From JAWLFY01 sp964462125 (GTDB lineage: Bacteria; Planctomycetota; Planctomycetia; Pirellulales; Pirellulaceae), in NCBI GenBank assembly GCA_964462125.1, contig CAYWXT010000075.1, positions 1-22,247 on the forward strand: a DNA stretch of 22,247 nt. Reading direction: 5' to 3'. This document shows, in pieces, positions 12,360 through 20,069 of the stretch. The translations under genes were made by a program, and so were the position numbers. Under the pieces are notes generated by a model, which was not told where the DNA came from, searched no databases, and saw only the letters and a program-made list of their open reading frames with translations. How positions within the stretch are numbered: position 1 is the stretch's first letter; every line of letters starts with the position of its first letter.

Positions 12360-13591
12360 TCGGCCAGGATCAGATAGGTGCCGCTTTTGCCGGCGACGGC
12401 CAGGTCGACCTTGCCGTTACCGCTCAGGTCCTCGGCGACGATTTGCAGCCCAGTGCCAACGTGGCCTTCGTCGATGGTGTGGCGGGTGAACTCCTTCGAT
12501 GCGGCGTCCCAGCGATAGTAGTAGAGGCACGGCATCTCCATGCCGCCTGGATCGCCACCGTTGTGGGCGTAGTATCGCTTGCCGGTCACGAGTTCTTCCT
12601 GGCCGTCTCCGGTCAGGTCGACCCACGCCAGGGTGTGGGGTTGGCTGTAGCTCGAATCGATTTCGTGTTCGGTCCAGCGGATTTTGCCATCATCATCGTG
12701 GCCTTGGTTCTCCCACCAGAACAACCCGAAGTCGTGTCCATTTCCCCAGATCAAATCGGGGGCGTCGTCTTCGTCGAGGTCGGTCACGATCATCGGCAGG
12801 CTCGAGTGGAGGTCCCAGTCGGGATGAAATTTCCAGGGTTGGCTCCAGGGCTCCGAGTCGGGCTGTTCGTACCAGCCTTGGCCGACGAGCAGGTCGGGCT
12901 TGCCATTACCGCTGAGGTCCCCCACGGCGACACCGTGACCGTTGCCCCGCGGTCCAAGCTGGTGCGGAACCATGCGGTAGATTGCCCCATCATCGGACTC
13001 CGCGGCGATTTCGTCCGGCGATTTCTTTTCCAGCCGCCAAACGAACGCGGGGACGTCTTTCTGCCAGCTGTTGACGATCCATTCCGGGCGGCCGTTGCCA
13101 TCCAGATCGACCATCATCTGGCCTTCATTGGCCGTGTTCCCCGTGTCGACCAGCAGGTGCTTCGTCCAGTGCTGTCCCAGCCGCAGCCCTTCGGCCCCCG
13201 GGTTCTCATACCAGTGCACCTCGGTTGGGATAAAGGAGCCGGCGACCACGTCGAGCCGACCGTTGCCGTTCATGTCGAACAGGTAGTCGCCGTTGCTCTG
13301 CACATAACCGTTCCAGTCATCGATCGATCGCACCGGTCGGGGTTCCCAGTCGCCGTTGCGGAACCAATTCCGGCCGGCGACCAGATCGAGCTTGCCGTCA
13401 TCATCGACATCGCCGGCGGCGATCCCTTCATTGGCGTCGACGGCCAGCCGCCGAATTTGAAACGACGGCTCCTCTGACTTGGCGAGCGGCGGCAGCCCTG
13501 ACATCACCCCCAGGAGCAACGCCAGCAACAGCGTCCGGGGAACGGCCAGGAGCATGGAATTCGGCGCACATTGCAGAATCGTTGTGGTCAT
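12356..13591 (-). CDS. Secreted FG-GAP/VCBS repeat protein, seven-bladed propeller
   Basis: The 411-aa product has a signal peptide (hydrophobic LLLALLLGVMSGLPPLA, about 20-37). Seven Asp/Gly-rich repeats follow: GDVDDDGKLDL, FDMNGNGRLDV, VDLDGNGRPEW, GDLSGNGKPDL, TDLDEDDAPDL, VDLTGDGQEEL and EDLSGNGKVDL. Seven such units fit one seven-bladed beta-propeller, with calcium bound in the DxDxDG loops as in integrin alpha subunits. Exported propellers of this kind are abundant in planctomycetes; no catalytic residues are recognised, and a carbohydrate or protein-binding role is only possible. Two in-frame starts exist, Met1 (13591) and Met13 (13555); neither has a strong Shine-Dalgarno. It overlaps the MazG-like gene by 4 bp. 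Confidence 0.87.
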   Translation of the reverse strand: MTTTILQCAPNSMLLAVPRTLLLALLLGVMSGLPPLAKSEEPSFQIRRLAVDANEGIAAGDVDDDGKLDLVAGRNWFRNGDWEPRPVRSIDDWNGYVQSNGDYLFDMNGNGRLDVVAGSFIPTEVHWYENPGAEGLRLGQHWTKHLLVDTGNTANEGQMMVDLDGNGRPEWIVNSWQKDVPAFVWRLEKKSPDEIAAESDDGAIYRMVPHQLGPRGNGHGVAVGDLSGNGKPDLLVGQGWYEQPDSEPWSQPWKFHPDWDLHSSLPMIVTDLDEDDAPDLIWGNGHDFGLFWWENQGHDDDGKIRWTEHEIDSSYSQPHTLAWVDLTGDGQEELVTGKRYYAHNGGDPGGMEMPCLYYYRWDAASKEFTRHTIDEGHVGTGLQIVAEDLSGNGKVDLAVAGKSGTYLILAE

Positions 13592-13739
13592 GGATGATCG
13601 TCACACTCACCGCGTGGAAGGGAAGATGCCCGAAGGAATTGGTGGAAAGATCCGATTCAGTTGTTGACTTTCCGGACCATGAGCAACGATTCTAGGCGGT
13701 CGCCCCTTCGATGCCGAGTCTCCTATCCCCCACGCCTGC

Positions 13740-14321
13740 ATGGCCGTCTCAAGAATTGCATCCACGACCGCCTCGGTTACCGTCCCGGAACCGCTGTTGC
13801 TCGAAGACCTGCAGGTGGGCGACCGGTGGGAGAGCGGATGGCGCGAGATCACCTCAGCGGATGTCGCCGACTTTGCACGCTTGACCGGCGACCACGACCC
13901 GCTGCATGAGCAGGGCGAATCGCAGCCAGCCGAAGGCGGGCGATCGCCATTCGGCGAACCGGTCGCGCACGGACTGCTCGGCCTGGGGGTCATGGCCGGC
14001 TTGAGTGCCGACCATCCGCGAGCGTCAACCCTGGCATTGGTCGGAGTGACGGACTGGAGTTTTGAACACCCGATCTACTTCGAAGATCGGGTCCAGGTGG
14101 TGACGGAAATTGAAACGATCGAACCCCACGGCCGCCGCGCCGGTCGCGTTACCTGGTTTCGGCAATTGCTCAATCAAGATGGGCGACTCGTCCAGCAGGG
14201 CCGCATCATCACTCTGGTCGCACGCCGGTCGCCGAGTCGCCGAGCCGCCTCGGCCTGCCAAACCGCCACCGCTCGCCCGGCGTCGAACGGCCACAGGCAA
14301 GATCGCCGACGCCCCCGTTAG
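13740..14321 (+). CDS. MaoC-type hydratase/dehydratase (hotdog fold)
   Basis: The 193-aa product contains the R-hydratase signature: FARLTGDHDPLHE (46-58), with Asp51 and His56 as the expected catalytic pair, followed by FGEPVAHGLLGLGVMAGL (71-88), the second half of the motif. MaoC enzymes add or remove water at enoyl-CoA thioesters; the acyl chain cannot be predicted. Residues 1-160 match the usual length of about 150-160, and the last 35 residues are a basic Arg/Ala-rich tail that looks unstructured. ATG 13740 has no clear Shine-Dalgarno. A weak promoter-like pair lies upstream (TTGACT at 13664, GATTCT at 13688, 18 bp apart). The gene is divergent from the FG-GAP gene and convergent with the prepilin-peptidase homologue, so it is probably monocistronic. 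Confidence 0.85.
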   Translation: MAVSRIASTTASVTVPEPLLLEDLQVGDRWESGWREITSADVADFARLTGDHDPLHEQGESQPAEGGRSPFGEPVAHGLLGLGVMAGLSADHPRASTLALVGVTDWSFEHPIYFEDRVQVVTEIETIEPHGRRAGRVTWFRQLLNQDGRLVQQGRIITLVARRSPSRRAASACQTATARPASNGHRQDRRRPR

Positions 14322-14343
14322 GCTCTCTGAAAACCCTGAGCCG

Positions 14344-14357
14344 ACGTCGTATGACGT
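14344..14357. repeat. Short hairpin between convergent genes
   Basis: ACGTC-GTAT-GACGT (14344-14357) is a 5-bp inverted repeat in the 41-bp gap between the MaoC-type gene and the convergent prepilin-peptidase homologue. It has no T-run and would be a weak bidirectional terminator at best. Confidence 0.3.
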
Positions 14358-14362
14358 TGCTA

Positions 14363-15613
14363 CTACCGCGGCAAATCCTCCTTCCGTGTTCGTTCGTCCG
14401 GAGGGGTTCCTACGCCCGGTGGATTGGAATCCCGCAGCCAGATCGGAATCATCAAGGCCAATGCCGCGGCGGCCAGGATCAGATACGGCTCGCTGCCGAC
14501 ACCCGGCCACAACGGCGACGCCTGCAACGACCTCCAGCATGCCAACTGCAGGGCGATGGCGAGCGGAAGGGCAACGGAAAAACGCCCGAACGCGTCGCCG
14601 GAAATCGCCTCGAATCGCTCCAGCATCCGGGCCAGGATCGACGCAAGGAACAACACCGCGGGCAAGCTTTGCCAGCCGAGCACGACACCCGGGACGGCAA
14701 CGATCGCGACCAGGTCAATCAGCCGCTGCGTGCCTCCCCCCAAGGGATTGAGCTTGGGGTCCGCTGTGGGGCAAAATCGCCGTGCCAGCCCACGGGCGAA
14801 CACGACCGCGGCCGCCAATCCGGTCAGCACGCGCATGATCGCATCCAAATACCGCCCCGCCGGGCGCCAATCTGGAGCGACCGAGGCCTCCCAAGGAACA
14901 ACCATCAGGGTGGGATAGGCGAGCATCGGCAGGATCGTCACGGCGCCGCCGAAAACGACCAACCGCGGCGGCAGGCGATGGCCGTCATGCCGGATCAAAC
15001 CATACGCCCACGCCACCGAAAGGGCCGCGATGTGATACAAGGCGGTCAGCAGCCGCGGGCCGTCGACCGAGGGGGTGGAGAGTGGCCCCCAAAACGAAAC
15101 TGGGTCTTGGAACGGCAACGCCAGCCGATAAAGCTCCGCCATGCCGACCACCATGACCGTCACCCCCACCGAAGCCTCCACGATGGGATAGCGCGGCGAG
15201 ATCGGTAGCCGGCAGCTCCGGCAGCGGCCGCCCAGGAAGAACCAACCAAGGACCGGAACGTTGTCGCGTGCCTTCAATTGCACGTGGCAGCGAGGACAAA
15301 GGGAACGGCCGCGGAGGCTTGCTCCCCGCGGTAGCCGCCAAGCAACCACATTGAGAAAACTGCCGATCGATGCCCCAATAAATGCAAGCCAGAGGGCCGC
15401 CGCGACCTCGCTCAATCGGGGCAAAACCAGGTCGGAAAACGCAAGATAATCGTCGATCCTCGACTGCCACCAAGCAGCAATGCCGACGTAGGCAGCGGCG
15501 GCCAGCCCGATCACCAGGCCCAGGACACCACCGAGGAGGCGCCGAGAGCCGAATCGCCGATGGGGGGAATGCAACCGACCGAGAGGACGCCAAGGACGCA
15601 AGTTGGGACTCAT
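14363..15613 (-). CDS. Prepilin peptidase (A24) homologue lacking the second catalytic Asp
   Basis: The 416-aa integral membrane protein has a hydrophobic start (about 29-49), then the PilD-type N-terminal methylation domain: GSFLNVVAWRLPRG (84-97) and two Cys pairs, C106xxC109 and C131xxC134, as in zinc-binding prepilin peptidases. The protease half is altered. The first Asp region reads LIRHDGHRLPPR (206-217), keeping Asp210. The usual GGGDxK motif of the second active-site loop reads GGGTQR, with Thr295 where the catalytic Asp should be. The sequence after it, VLGWQSLPAVLFLASIL, aligns with the family, so the alignment is secure. It is longer than a typical PilD (about 260-290). It may be inactive as a protease. 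No pilin genes are adjacent. Confidence 0.82.
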   Translation of the reverse strand: MSPNLRPWRPLGRLHSPHRRFGSRRLLGGVLGLVIGLAAAAYVGIAAWWQSRIDDYLAFSDLVLPRLSEVAAALWLAFIGASIGSFLNVVAWRLPRGASLRGRSLCPRCHVQLKARDNVPVLGWFFLGGRCRSCRLPISPRYPIVEASVGVTVMVVGMAELYRLALPFQDPVSFWGPLSTPSVDGPRLLTALYHIAALSVAWAYGLIRHDGHRLPPRLVVFGGAVTILPMLAYPTLMVVPWEASVAPDWRPAGRYLDAIMRVLTGLAAAVVFARGLARRFCPTADPKLNPLGGGTQRLIDLVAIVAVPGVVLGWQSLPAVLFLASILARMLERFEAISGDAFGRFSVALPLAIALQLACWRSLQASPLWPGVGSEPYLILAAAALALMIPIWLRDSNPPGVGTPPDERTRKEDLPR

Positions 15614-15770
15614 TCACGAGGCAACGTCGAATCGCGAGATATTAGGCCCTGCGAGCCCGCTTGGAAATCGGTTGCGATTGATCAACGCAAACATGCCCCA
15701 TCACCCTACCGCGTGCAGAAGCGCGCGAAAAAAAGCTTCGACTTCAGCTGGATCTCCGCCGCAACAGGCC

Positions 15771-15799
15771 TTGTTCCCCGGCGGGGTGAGCGATACATT
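15771..15799 (+). promoter_or_regulatory. Predicted promoter of the rplM-rpsI-infA operon
   Basis: TTGTTC (15771-15776) and TACATT (15794-15799) are 17 bp apart. It would give a leader of about 145 nt upstream of rplM, long enough for regulation by an RNA structure or ribosomal protein. Confidence 0.45.
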
Positions 15800-15886
15800 T
15801 TTCGCTTTCTAGCGCCGATTCCCGTCGGTGGCGGGAGAGGAGCGCAGACCGCATCGGTTTGCTGACCGAGATGCGCAGGTCGCGTG

Positions 15887-15916
15887 TCAACGCAAGCACA
15901 ATTCAACGCAAGCACA
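15887..15916 (+). repeat. Direct repeat of a 14-mer in the rplM leader
   Basis: TCAACGCAAGCACA occurs at 15887-15900 and again, identical, at 15903-15916, with a 2-nt spacer and a 16-bp period. The second copy ends 33 bp before the rplM ATG. The role is unknown. Confidence 0.85.
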
Positions 15917-15949
15917 GAAGTCATTTTCGTGGCGGTTCAACGAACGTTC

Positions 15950-16384
15950 ATGGCCAAGCCTGGCCAAGTCGAAAAGCAGTGGCACTTGGTCGACGCGACC
16001 GATGAGGTCCTCGGCCGACTGGCCAGTGATATCGCGGTGGTGTTGATGGGGAAGCATCGGCCGGAATACACCCCTCACATTGACTGTGGTGATTTCGTCG
16101 TCGTGATCAACGCGGACAAGATCGCGATGACCGGAACCAAGATGGAGGACCGGGACTACACCTGGTATACCGGCCACCCCGGTCTGCGGCTGGAGAGCTA
16201 TGCGGAGCGACAGCGCCGCAAGCCGGAGGATTTGATCTACCATGCCGTGCGGCGGATGCTCCCGAAAAATAAACTGGCGGCTCAGATGATTCGCAAGTTG
16301 AAGATTTATGCCGGTCCGGAACATCCCCACGTGGCTCAGCAACCGGTGCCGCTGCAGCGGACCAGCAAGAAGGTGAACGCCTGA
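15950..16384 (+). CDS. rplM: Large-subunit ribosomal protein L13
   Basis: The 144-aa product matches uL13: KQWHLVDATDEVLGRLAS near the N-terminus, then VVLMGKHRPEYTPHIDCGDFVVVINADK, and RRMLPKNKLAAQMIRKLKIYAGPEHPH in the C-terminal half. L13 binds 23S rRNA early in 50S assembly. Length matches the family (about 142-150). ATG 15950 is chosen because family similarity begins with MAKPGQVEK; the frame is open to 15884 but that part covers the leader repeats. No Shine-Dalgarno is visible in front of this ATG. It is followed by rpsI, the usual rplM-rpsI pairing in bacteria. Confidence 0.97.
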   Translation: MAKPGQVEKQWHLVDATDEVLGRLASDIAVVLMGKHRPEYTPHIDCGDFVVVINADKIAMTGTKMEDRDYTWYTGHPGLRLESYAERQRRKPEDLIYHAVRRMLPKNKLAAQMIRKLKIYAGPEHPHVAQQPVPLQRTSKKVNA

Positions 16385-16450
16385 GCCTTGGCGTGAATAT
16401 TCAGTTTCCGACGCCCCACCTATCCACCCCCATTTCAACACCAAGTCATC

Positions 16451-16864
16451 ATGGTCGCGGCAAAGAAAGACAAGATTAGCGGTGATTCCCTCGGAACCGG
16501 CCGCCGCAAGACGAGCGTCGCCCGTGTCCGCGTTCGCCCCGGCAACGGCAAGGTCACCGTCAATCGTCGCCCCCTCGAGGAATACTTCGTCAACGTCCAG
16601 GATCGCGAATCGATCCTGAAGACACTGAAAGCAGTCGAGCTGAGCGACAAGGTGGACGTCCTGGTACGGGTCACCGGTGGCGGCATGACGGGCCAGAGCG
16701 GGGCGGTCCGGATGGGCCTGGCACGCGCCCTGTGCAGCTACGACGAGTCGCTTCACGATCCGCTCCGCGATGGAAGTTTCCTGACGCGGGATTCCCGCAT
16801 GAAGGAACGCAAGAAGCCTGGCCTGCGGGGTGCCCGCCGAGGGGTGCAGTTCAGCAAGCGGTGA
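16451..16864 (+). CDS. rpsI: Small-subunit ribosomal protein S9
   Basis: The 137-aa product matches uS9: GTGRRKTSVARVRVRPGNGKVTVNRRPLEEYF, the VRVTGGGMTGQSGAVRMGLARAL core, and the basic tail ERKKPGLRGARRGVQFSKR, which reaches the decoding centre and contacts P-site tRNA in known structures. It ends in the conserved Lys-Arg. It lies 66 bp after rplM on the same strand. The ATG lacks a Shine-Dalgarno, as in rplM. A short hairpin and then infA follow within 61 bp. Confidence 0.97.
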   Translation: MVAAKKDKISGDSLGTGRRKTSVARVRVRPGNGKVTVNRRPLEEYFVNVQDRESILKTLKAVELSDKVDVLVRVTGGGMTGQSGAVRMGLARALCSYDESLHDPLRDGSFLTRDSRMKERKKPGLRGARRGVQFSKR

Positions 16865-16874
16865 TGGCCGAGCC

Positions 16875-16891
16875 GAGGTGAAATACCTCGC
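16875..16891 (+). repeat. Hairpin between rpsI and infA
   Basis: CGAGGT-GAAAT-ACCTCG forms a 6-bp perfect stem starting about 10 bp after the rpsI stop. No T-run follows, so it looks like a processing or attenuation hairpin rather than a terminator. Confidence 0.45.
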
Positions 16892-16925
16892 GGTCATCGA
16901 AAATTTGAATCCGTAAGGAGCGATT

Positions 16926-17147
16926 TTGGGAAAGAAAGAAGAGGCCTTCGAAGTCGAGGGAACCGTGACGCAAGCCCTCGCAAATACCCGTTTCCGGGTC
17001 CAATTGGAAACCGGAAACGAGGTCATGGCGCACGTCGCCGGCCGAATGAGAAAACACTTCATTCGGATCGTCCCGGGGGACAAAGTCCGGGTCGAACTCT
17101 CCCCCTATGATCTGTCCAAGGGACGGATCGTCTATCGCGAACGCTAG
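16926..17147 (+). CDS. infA: Translation initiation factor IF-1
   Basis: The 73-aa product is a full-length IF-1 OB-fold: EAFEVEGTVTQALANTRFRVQLE, NEVMAHVAGRMRKHFIRIVPGDKV, and VELSPYDLSKGRIVYR, the most conserved signature. IF-1 occupies the A site of the 30S subunit during initiation. The start is TTG at 16926-16928, not ATG; it is firmly supported by AAGGAG at 16915-16920 with 5-bp spacing and by family alignment (GKKEEAFEVEG). It lies 61 bp downstream of rpsI and is probably in the rplM-rpsI operon, although infA more often sits beside rpmJ-rpsM in other bacteria. The combination of a strong Shine-Dalgarno and a weak start codon contrasts with the two upstream genes. Confidence 0.95.
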   Translation: MGKKEEAFEVEGTVTQALANTRFRVQLETGNEVMAHVAGRMRKHFIRIVPGDKVRVELSPYDLSKGRIVYRER

Positions 17148-17172
17148 GCTCCGCTCGCCAACATCCAACCCC

Positions 17173-17212
17173 GCGCCGCCGGCGACGAAAATGCGTGCCG
17201 CCGGTGACGAAA
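17173..17212. repeat. Imperfect direct repeat downstream of infA
   Basis: Two 18-mers, GCGCCGCCGGCGACGAAA (17173-17190) and GTGCCGCCGGTGACGAAA (17195-17212), differ at two positions (both C/T) and lie 4 bp apart. No protein is encoded here. Confidence 0.7.
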
Positions 17213-17229
17213 GTTTCCGCCACCGCCGA

Positions 17230-17248
17230 AACCGGACAGGCTCCGGTT
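17230..17248 (+). terminator. Possible hairpin terminator of the rplM-rpsI-infA operon
   Basis: AACCGGA (17230-17236) and TCCGGTT (17242-17248) make a perfect 7-bp stem with a 5-nt loop, 82 bp after infA. The downstream sequence is GGGTAACCC, not a T-run, so intrinsic termination is uncertain. Confidence 0.35.
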
Positions 17249-17350
17249 GGGTAACCCTTACGTAGGATTCCCGACTTCACCGTGACCACTTGTGGTACAC
17301 TCACCGGTTCGGGAAGCATTCATGTACAAAACGGAAGGAAGGAATAACCG

Positions 17351-19027
17351 ATGCACGCTCGTTTCATCTCCCGCCACCGCCTGTTGGCGTTGGCAACGGC
17401 TGCCCTGTTTGTCATCGCACCTAGCATGGCCGCAGCCCAGCCGCCCGAGGGGGCTGGTGCCGAGGAAACGGAGCCGGTTCTGGTCGTCACGTTGGGCAGC
17501 ATGAACCAGCTGACCGAGGATATCAATTACATCACCGGCGCCGTGGGGCAACCACAAGCGGGCGGGATGTTTACCGTCATGGCCGGGGCCTTCACCCAAG
17601 GGGTCGACCCGACCCTGCCGATGGGCGTTGTTGTCGCCTTGGTCGATGACTCGCCAGAACCGATCGCATTCGTTCCGACGCCAGACGTCAAAACAGTCCT
17701 GAAGCGGCTCGAGGAACAAGCCGGCCCCGCCGATGAGCTGGACGATGGCACCTTGGTGCTCACCGTCGGTGCCAACAATGTCTTCATTCGCCAAGTCGGC
17801 GATTGGGCCGTGATCGCGCGCAACCGCGAGCTGATCGATCTCGCCCCAGCCGACCCGATGAGTGTCCTGGGGGAAATGGGACGCGAATACGACCTCGGAA
17901 TCGAACTGCAGGTCCAACGGATACCACCAGGACTGCGGGACCAGGTGACCGCCATGATACGGCAAGGCTTCGACCAAGCGATGCAGGTGCAGTCGCAGGA
18001 CGAAATCCAGGCCGCACGCCAAGCCACCGAAGGAACGCTCGACCAGCTCGAGCAGTTGATCCAGGAGACGGAAGTACTCCGATTCGGACTGAACATCGAC
18101 CCCTCCGCCAAGGAGGTCAAGATCGATGTCGCAATGACCGCTGTCTCTGGCAGCGAACTGGCAACGATGTATGAGGGCCAGACCGCCATCCCCTCCCGCT
18201 TCGCGTCGGTGATGCGCGACGACGCTGCCGCCTATTACCACGCCGCGACCTCCATCAGCGAGACGACGATCAAGCAGGCGAAGGTTAGCCTCGATAACTC
18301 GGTGAACATGATTCGCGGCGCCATCAAGAACCAAGCCGAGCTCTCCGAGCAGGAACAGGCGGACGTCAATGCTCTGATCGATCGAATTTCCGAGCTCGCC
18401 ATCGCTTCGCTGTCCGAAGGCAAGGCCGATGCCGGCGCCCTGCTGATGGCCGGTAACGGAGATTTTCGCTTTGTCTTCGGTGCCTTTGTCGCCGACGGGG
18501 ACGAAGCGGCCCAAATCGTCAAGGACCTCGCCGCCAAGGTCGAGGATCAACCCAAGGCGCCGAGATTCGAGTTTGACCGCAGCACCTACAACGGCGTCTC
18601 GATGCACCTCGTGGAGGCCGACGTGCCGGAGGATGAAGAGGAAGCGCGGAAGGTGTTTGGAGAAACCTTGCGGGTCCACATCGGCACCGCCCCCGAGGCT
18701 GTCTATCTGGCCCTCGGCAACGCGAGTGCTCCGCTGCTGCAAGAACTGATCGATTCCGCCGACGAGGATCAAAACGGAAATCGCCCCCTCGGACAATTGC
18801 GGTTCGAGCTCATGCCGATCCTGGAATACGCCCAGTCAATCGAGGCGAATGAGACCGTCGCGGCGATGCTGGACGCCCTCGCACGCTCCCCCGACCCAGG
18901 ACTCGTGTCGGTCGTTTCTTCCAGCATCCCCAACGGCCAAGACTCCCGGATCACCCTCGGCGAAGGGCTGCTGCAGGCGATCGGAGCGGCGGTTCGCCAG
19001 TCGCAAGAGGGAAATGGCCAGTTCTAA
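17351..19027 (+). CDS. Large secreted protein of unknown function (planctomycete-type)
   Basis: The 558-aa product has a strong Sec signal peptide (LLALATAALFVIAPSMAAAQ, cleavage near residue 29) and no membrane segment afterwards. The mature part is acidic and alpha/beta-like, with regularly spaced phrases such as VLVVTLGSMNQLTEDINYI, TQGVDPTLPMGVVVALVDD, DDGTLVLTVGANNVFIRQVGDWAVIARN-like, DNSVNMIRGAIK and VSMHLVEADVPEDEEEAR. I do not recognise a named domain; it resembles, in style only, large exported proteins annotated as hypothetical in planctomycetes. A GGAAGGAAGG purine tract precedes ATG 17351. An inverted repeat ACCAC-TT-GTGGT (17285-17296) lies upstream. It is followed at 74 bp by the DUF1571 gene on the same strand, a likely partner. 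Confidence 0.8.
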   Translation: MHARFISRHRLLALATAALFVIAPSMAAAQPPEGAGAEETEPVLVVTLGSMNQLTEDINYITGAVGQPQAGGMFTVMAGAFTQGVDPTLPMGVVVALVDDSPEPIAFVPTPDVKTVLKRLEEQAGPADELDDGTLVLTVGANNVFIRQVGDWAVIARNRELIDLAPADPMSVLGEMGREYDLGIELQVQRIPPGLRDQVTAMIRQGFDQAMQVQSQDEIQAARQATEGTLDQLEQLIQETEVLRFGLNIDPSAKEVKIDVAMTAVSGSELATMYEGQTAIPSRFASVMRDDAAAYYHAATSISETTIKQAKVSLDNSVNMIRGAIKNQAELSEQEQADVNALIDRISELAIASLSEGKADAGALLMAGNGDFRFVFGAFVADGDEAAQIVKDLAAKVEDQPKAPRFEFDRSTYNGVSMHLVEADVPEDEEEARKVFGETLRVHIGTAPEAVYLALGNASAPLLQELIDSADEDQNGNRPLGQLRFELMPILEYAQSIEANETVAAMLDALARSPDPGLVSVVSSSIPNGQDSRITLGEGLLQAIGAAVRQSQEGNGQF

Positions 19028-19100
19028 AAACGGGGAAACGCTCTGCGAGTTCCGCGAGGGCACCGTGAATAACCGCGGGATGCTTGGAAAAGGGAGTGCG

Positions 19101-19970
19101 ATGAGCAGCGTCAAAGGATGGTTGGTGGTGGCGTGCCCAATTGCCCTCGCCGTCGGGTCGGTCATCTGGTGGGCCGTTCCCGATCGGTCCGAGCACACCG
19201 CGAGCGCCAGACCAACCCGGTACGAAAATGCGTCGGCCGCCCCGCGCCAGATCACCATGGACCAACTCCTCCAGTTAGCCGACGACGCGCACACCAACAT
19301 GATTGCCACCGTCGACGATTACACCGCGCGGTTCGTCAAACAGGAGCAGGACCTCAACGGAAAACTCGGCGATACGACCGAGATGTCGATGAAGGTCCAA
19401 ACAGCCCACCAGGGTGGTGAGTCCGGGACACCAATGCGGGTCTACCTGAAATTCCTCGCTCCCGATCGGGTGGCCGGCCGCGAGGTGATCTGGGGAGCCG
19501 ATCTGCACGACGGTAAGTTGGTCGTCCGCGAAGTTGGACTGCTTGGCAATATTCCGATCTCGCTTGATCCCAATGGCGCGATCGCGATGCGTAACCAACG
19601 CTACCCGATCATGGAAATCGGTTTGACCAAGCTGATCGAAAAGCTGATCGAACGGGGCGAACCCGATCGCAATGACGAAACGATCAAGGTGACGTTGAAC
19701 CAGAACCCCCAGCTCGACGAACTCCCGGTCTGGTTGATCCGCTTGGAGCGTTCGGAACCGGTCGAGGGGGACAATGATTTCTCCTTAGCCGAGATCCTTT
19801 TCGATCCCCAGCGGAAACTGGTCCTTAGCTATCGCAGTTTCGGCTGGCCCGAAGGCGACAACAACACGCCACCATTGATCGAGTCCTACACCTACCACAA
19901 CGTCGAAACGAACGTTGGGTTAACGGATTTGGATTTCGATCCCGACAACCCCGAGTATGACTTCCCGTAA
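19101..19970 (+). CDS. DUF1571-type anchored or exported protein
   Basis: The 289-aa product has an N-terminal hydrophobic segment (GWLVVACPIALAVGSVIWWAV, about 6-26), either an anchor or an uncleaved signal. The body matches the DUF1571 style: MDQLLQLADDAHTNM, DDYTARFVKQEQDL, MRVYLKFLAPDRVAGREVIW and RYPIMEIGLTKLIEKLIERG. This fold resembles periplasmic outer-membrane-lipid-handling proteins such as LolA-like families, but function is not established. ATG 19101 is chosen for GGGAG at 19092-19096; ATG 19080 and an ATG at 19014, overlapping the previous stop, are alternatives. Together with the upstream 558-aa protein it makes a two-gene envelope unit. Confidence 0.8.
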   Translation: MSSVKGWLVVACPIALAVGSVIWWAVPDRSEHTASARPTRYENASAAPRQITMDQLLQLADDAHTNMIATVDDYTARFVKQEQDLNGKLGDTTEMSMKVQTAHQGGESGTPMRVYLKFLAPDRVAGREVIWGADLHDGKLVVREVGLLGNIPISLDPNGAIAMRNQRYPIMEIGLTKLIEKLIERGEPDRNDETIKVTLNQNPQLDELPVWLIRLERSEPVEGDNDFSLAEILFDPQRKLVLSYRSFGWPEGDNNTPPLIESYTYHNVETNVGLTDLDFDPDNPEYDFP

Positions 19971-20069
19971 GGCCATCGCATGACTTCTCATAACGAATGT
20001 GCGGTGACTTCATCGCAGTAACGCTCGACGACGCTTGACTGCCGGCGAAAAGGGAAACAGGAGTGGCTT

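Larger units (their letters stand above)
15614..15949. other. 336-bp divergent intergenic region with rplM leader
   Basis: This gap separates the prepilin-peptidase homologue (minus) from rplM (plus). It holds a predicted plus-strand promoter (15771-15799), a direct repeat of a 14-mer (15887-15916), and a diverged third copy, TCAACGCAAACA, at 15682-15693. Reading frames across it show no family resemblance. Confidence 0.7.

Noticed and set aside
12101..13477. 458-codon plus-strand frame antisense to the FG-GAP gene
   Set aside because: The repeats on the minus strand (DxDGDG) produce a periodic hydrophobic antisense translation; this is a mirror of the FG-GAP repeats.
15887..17083. 398-codon minus-strand frame across rplM, rpsI and infA
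   Set aside because: Antisense to three universally conserved genes.
17271..17301. Promoter for the 558-aa protein with a TACACT box at 17296-17301
   Set aside because: The -10-like box has no acceptable -35 at 16-18 bp, so it was not listed as a feature.
17258..18796. 512-codon minus-strand frame antisense to the 558-aa secreted protein
   Set aside because: The plus-strand frame has a signal peptide and a purine-rich ribosome binding site; the antisense frame has neither.
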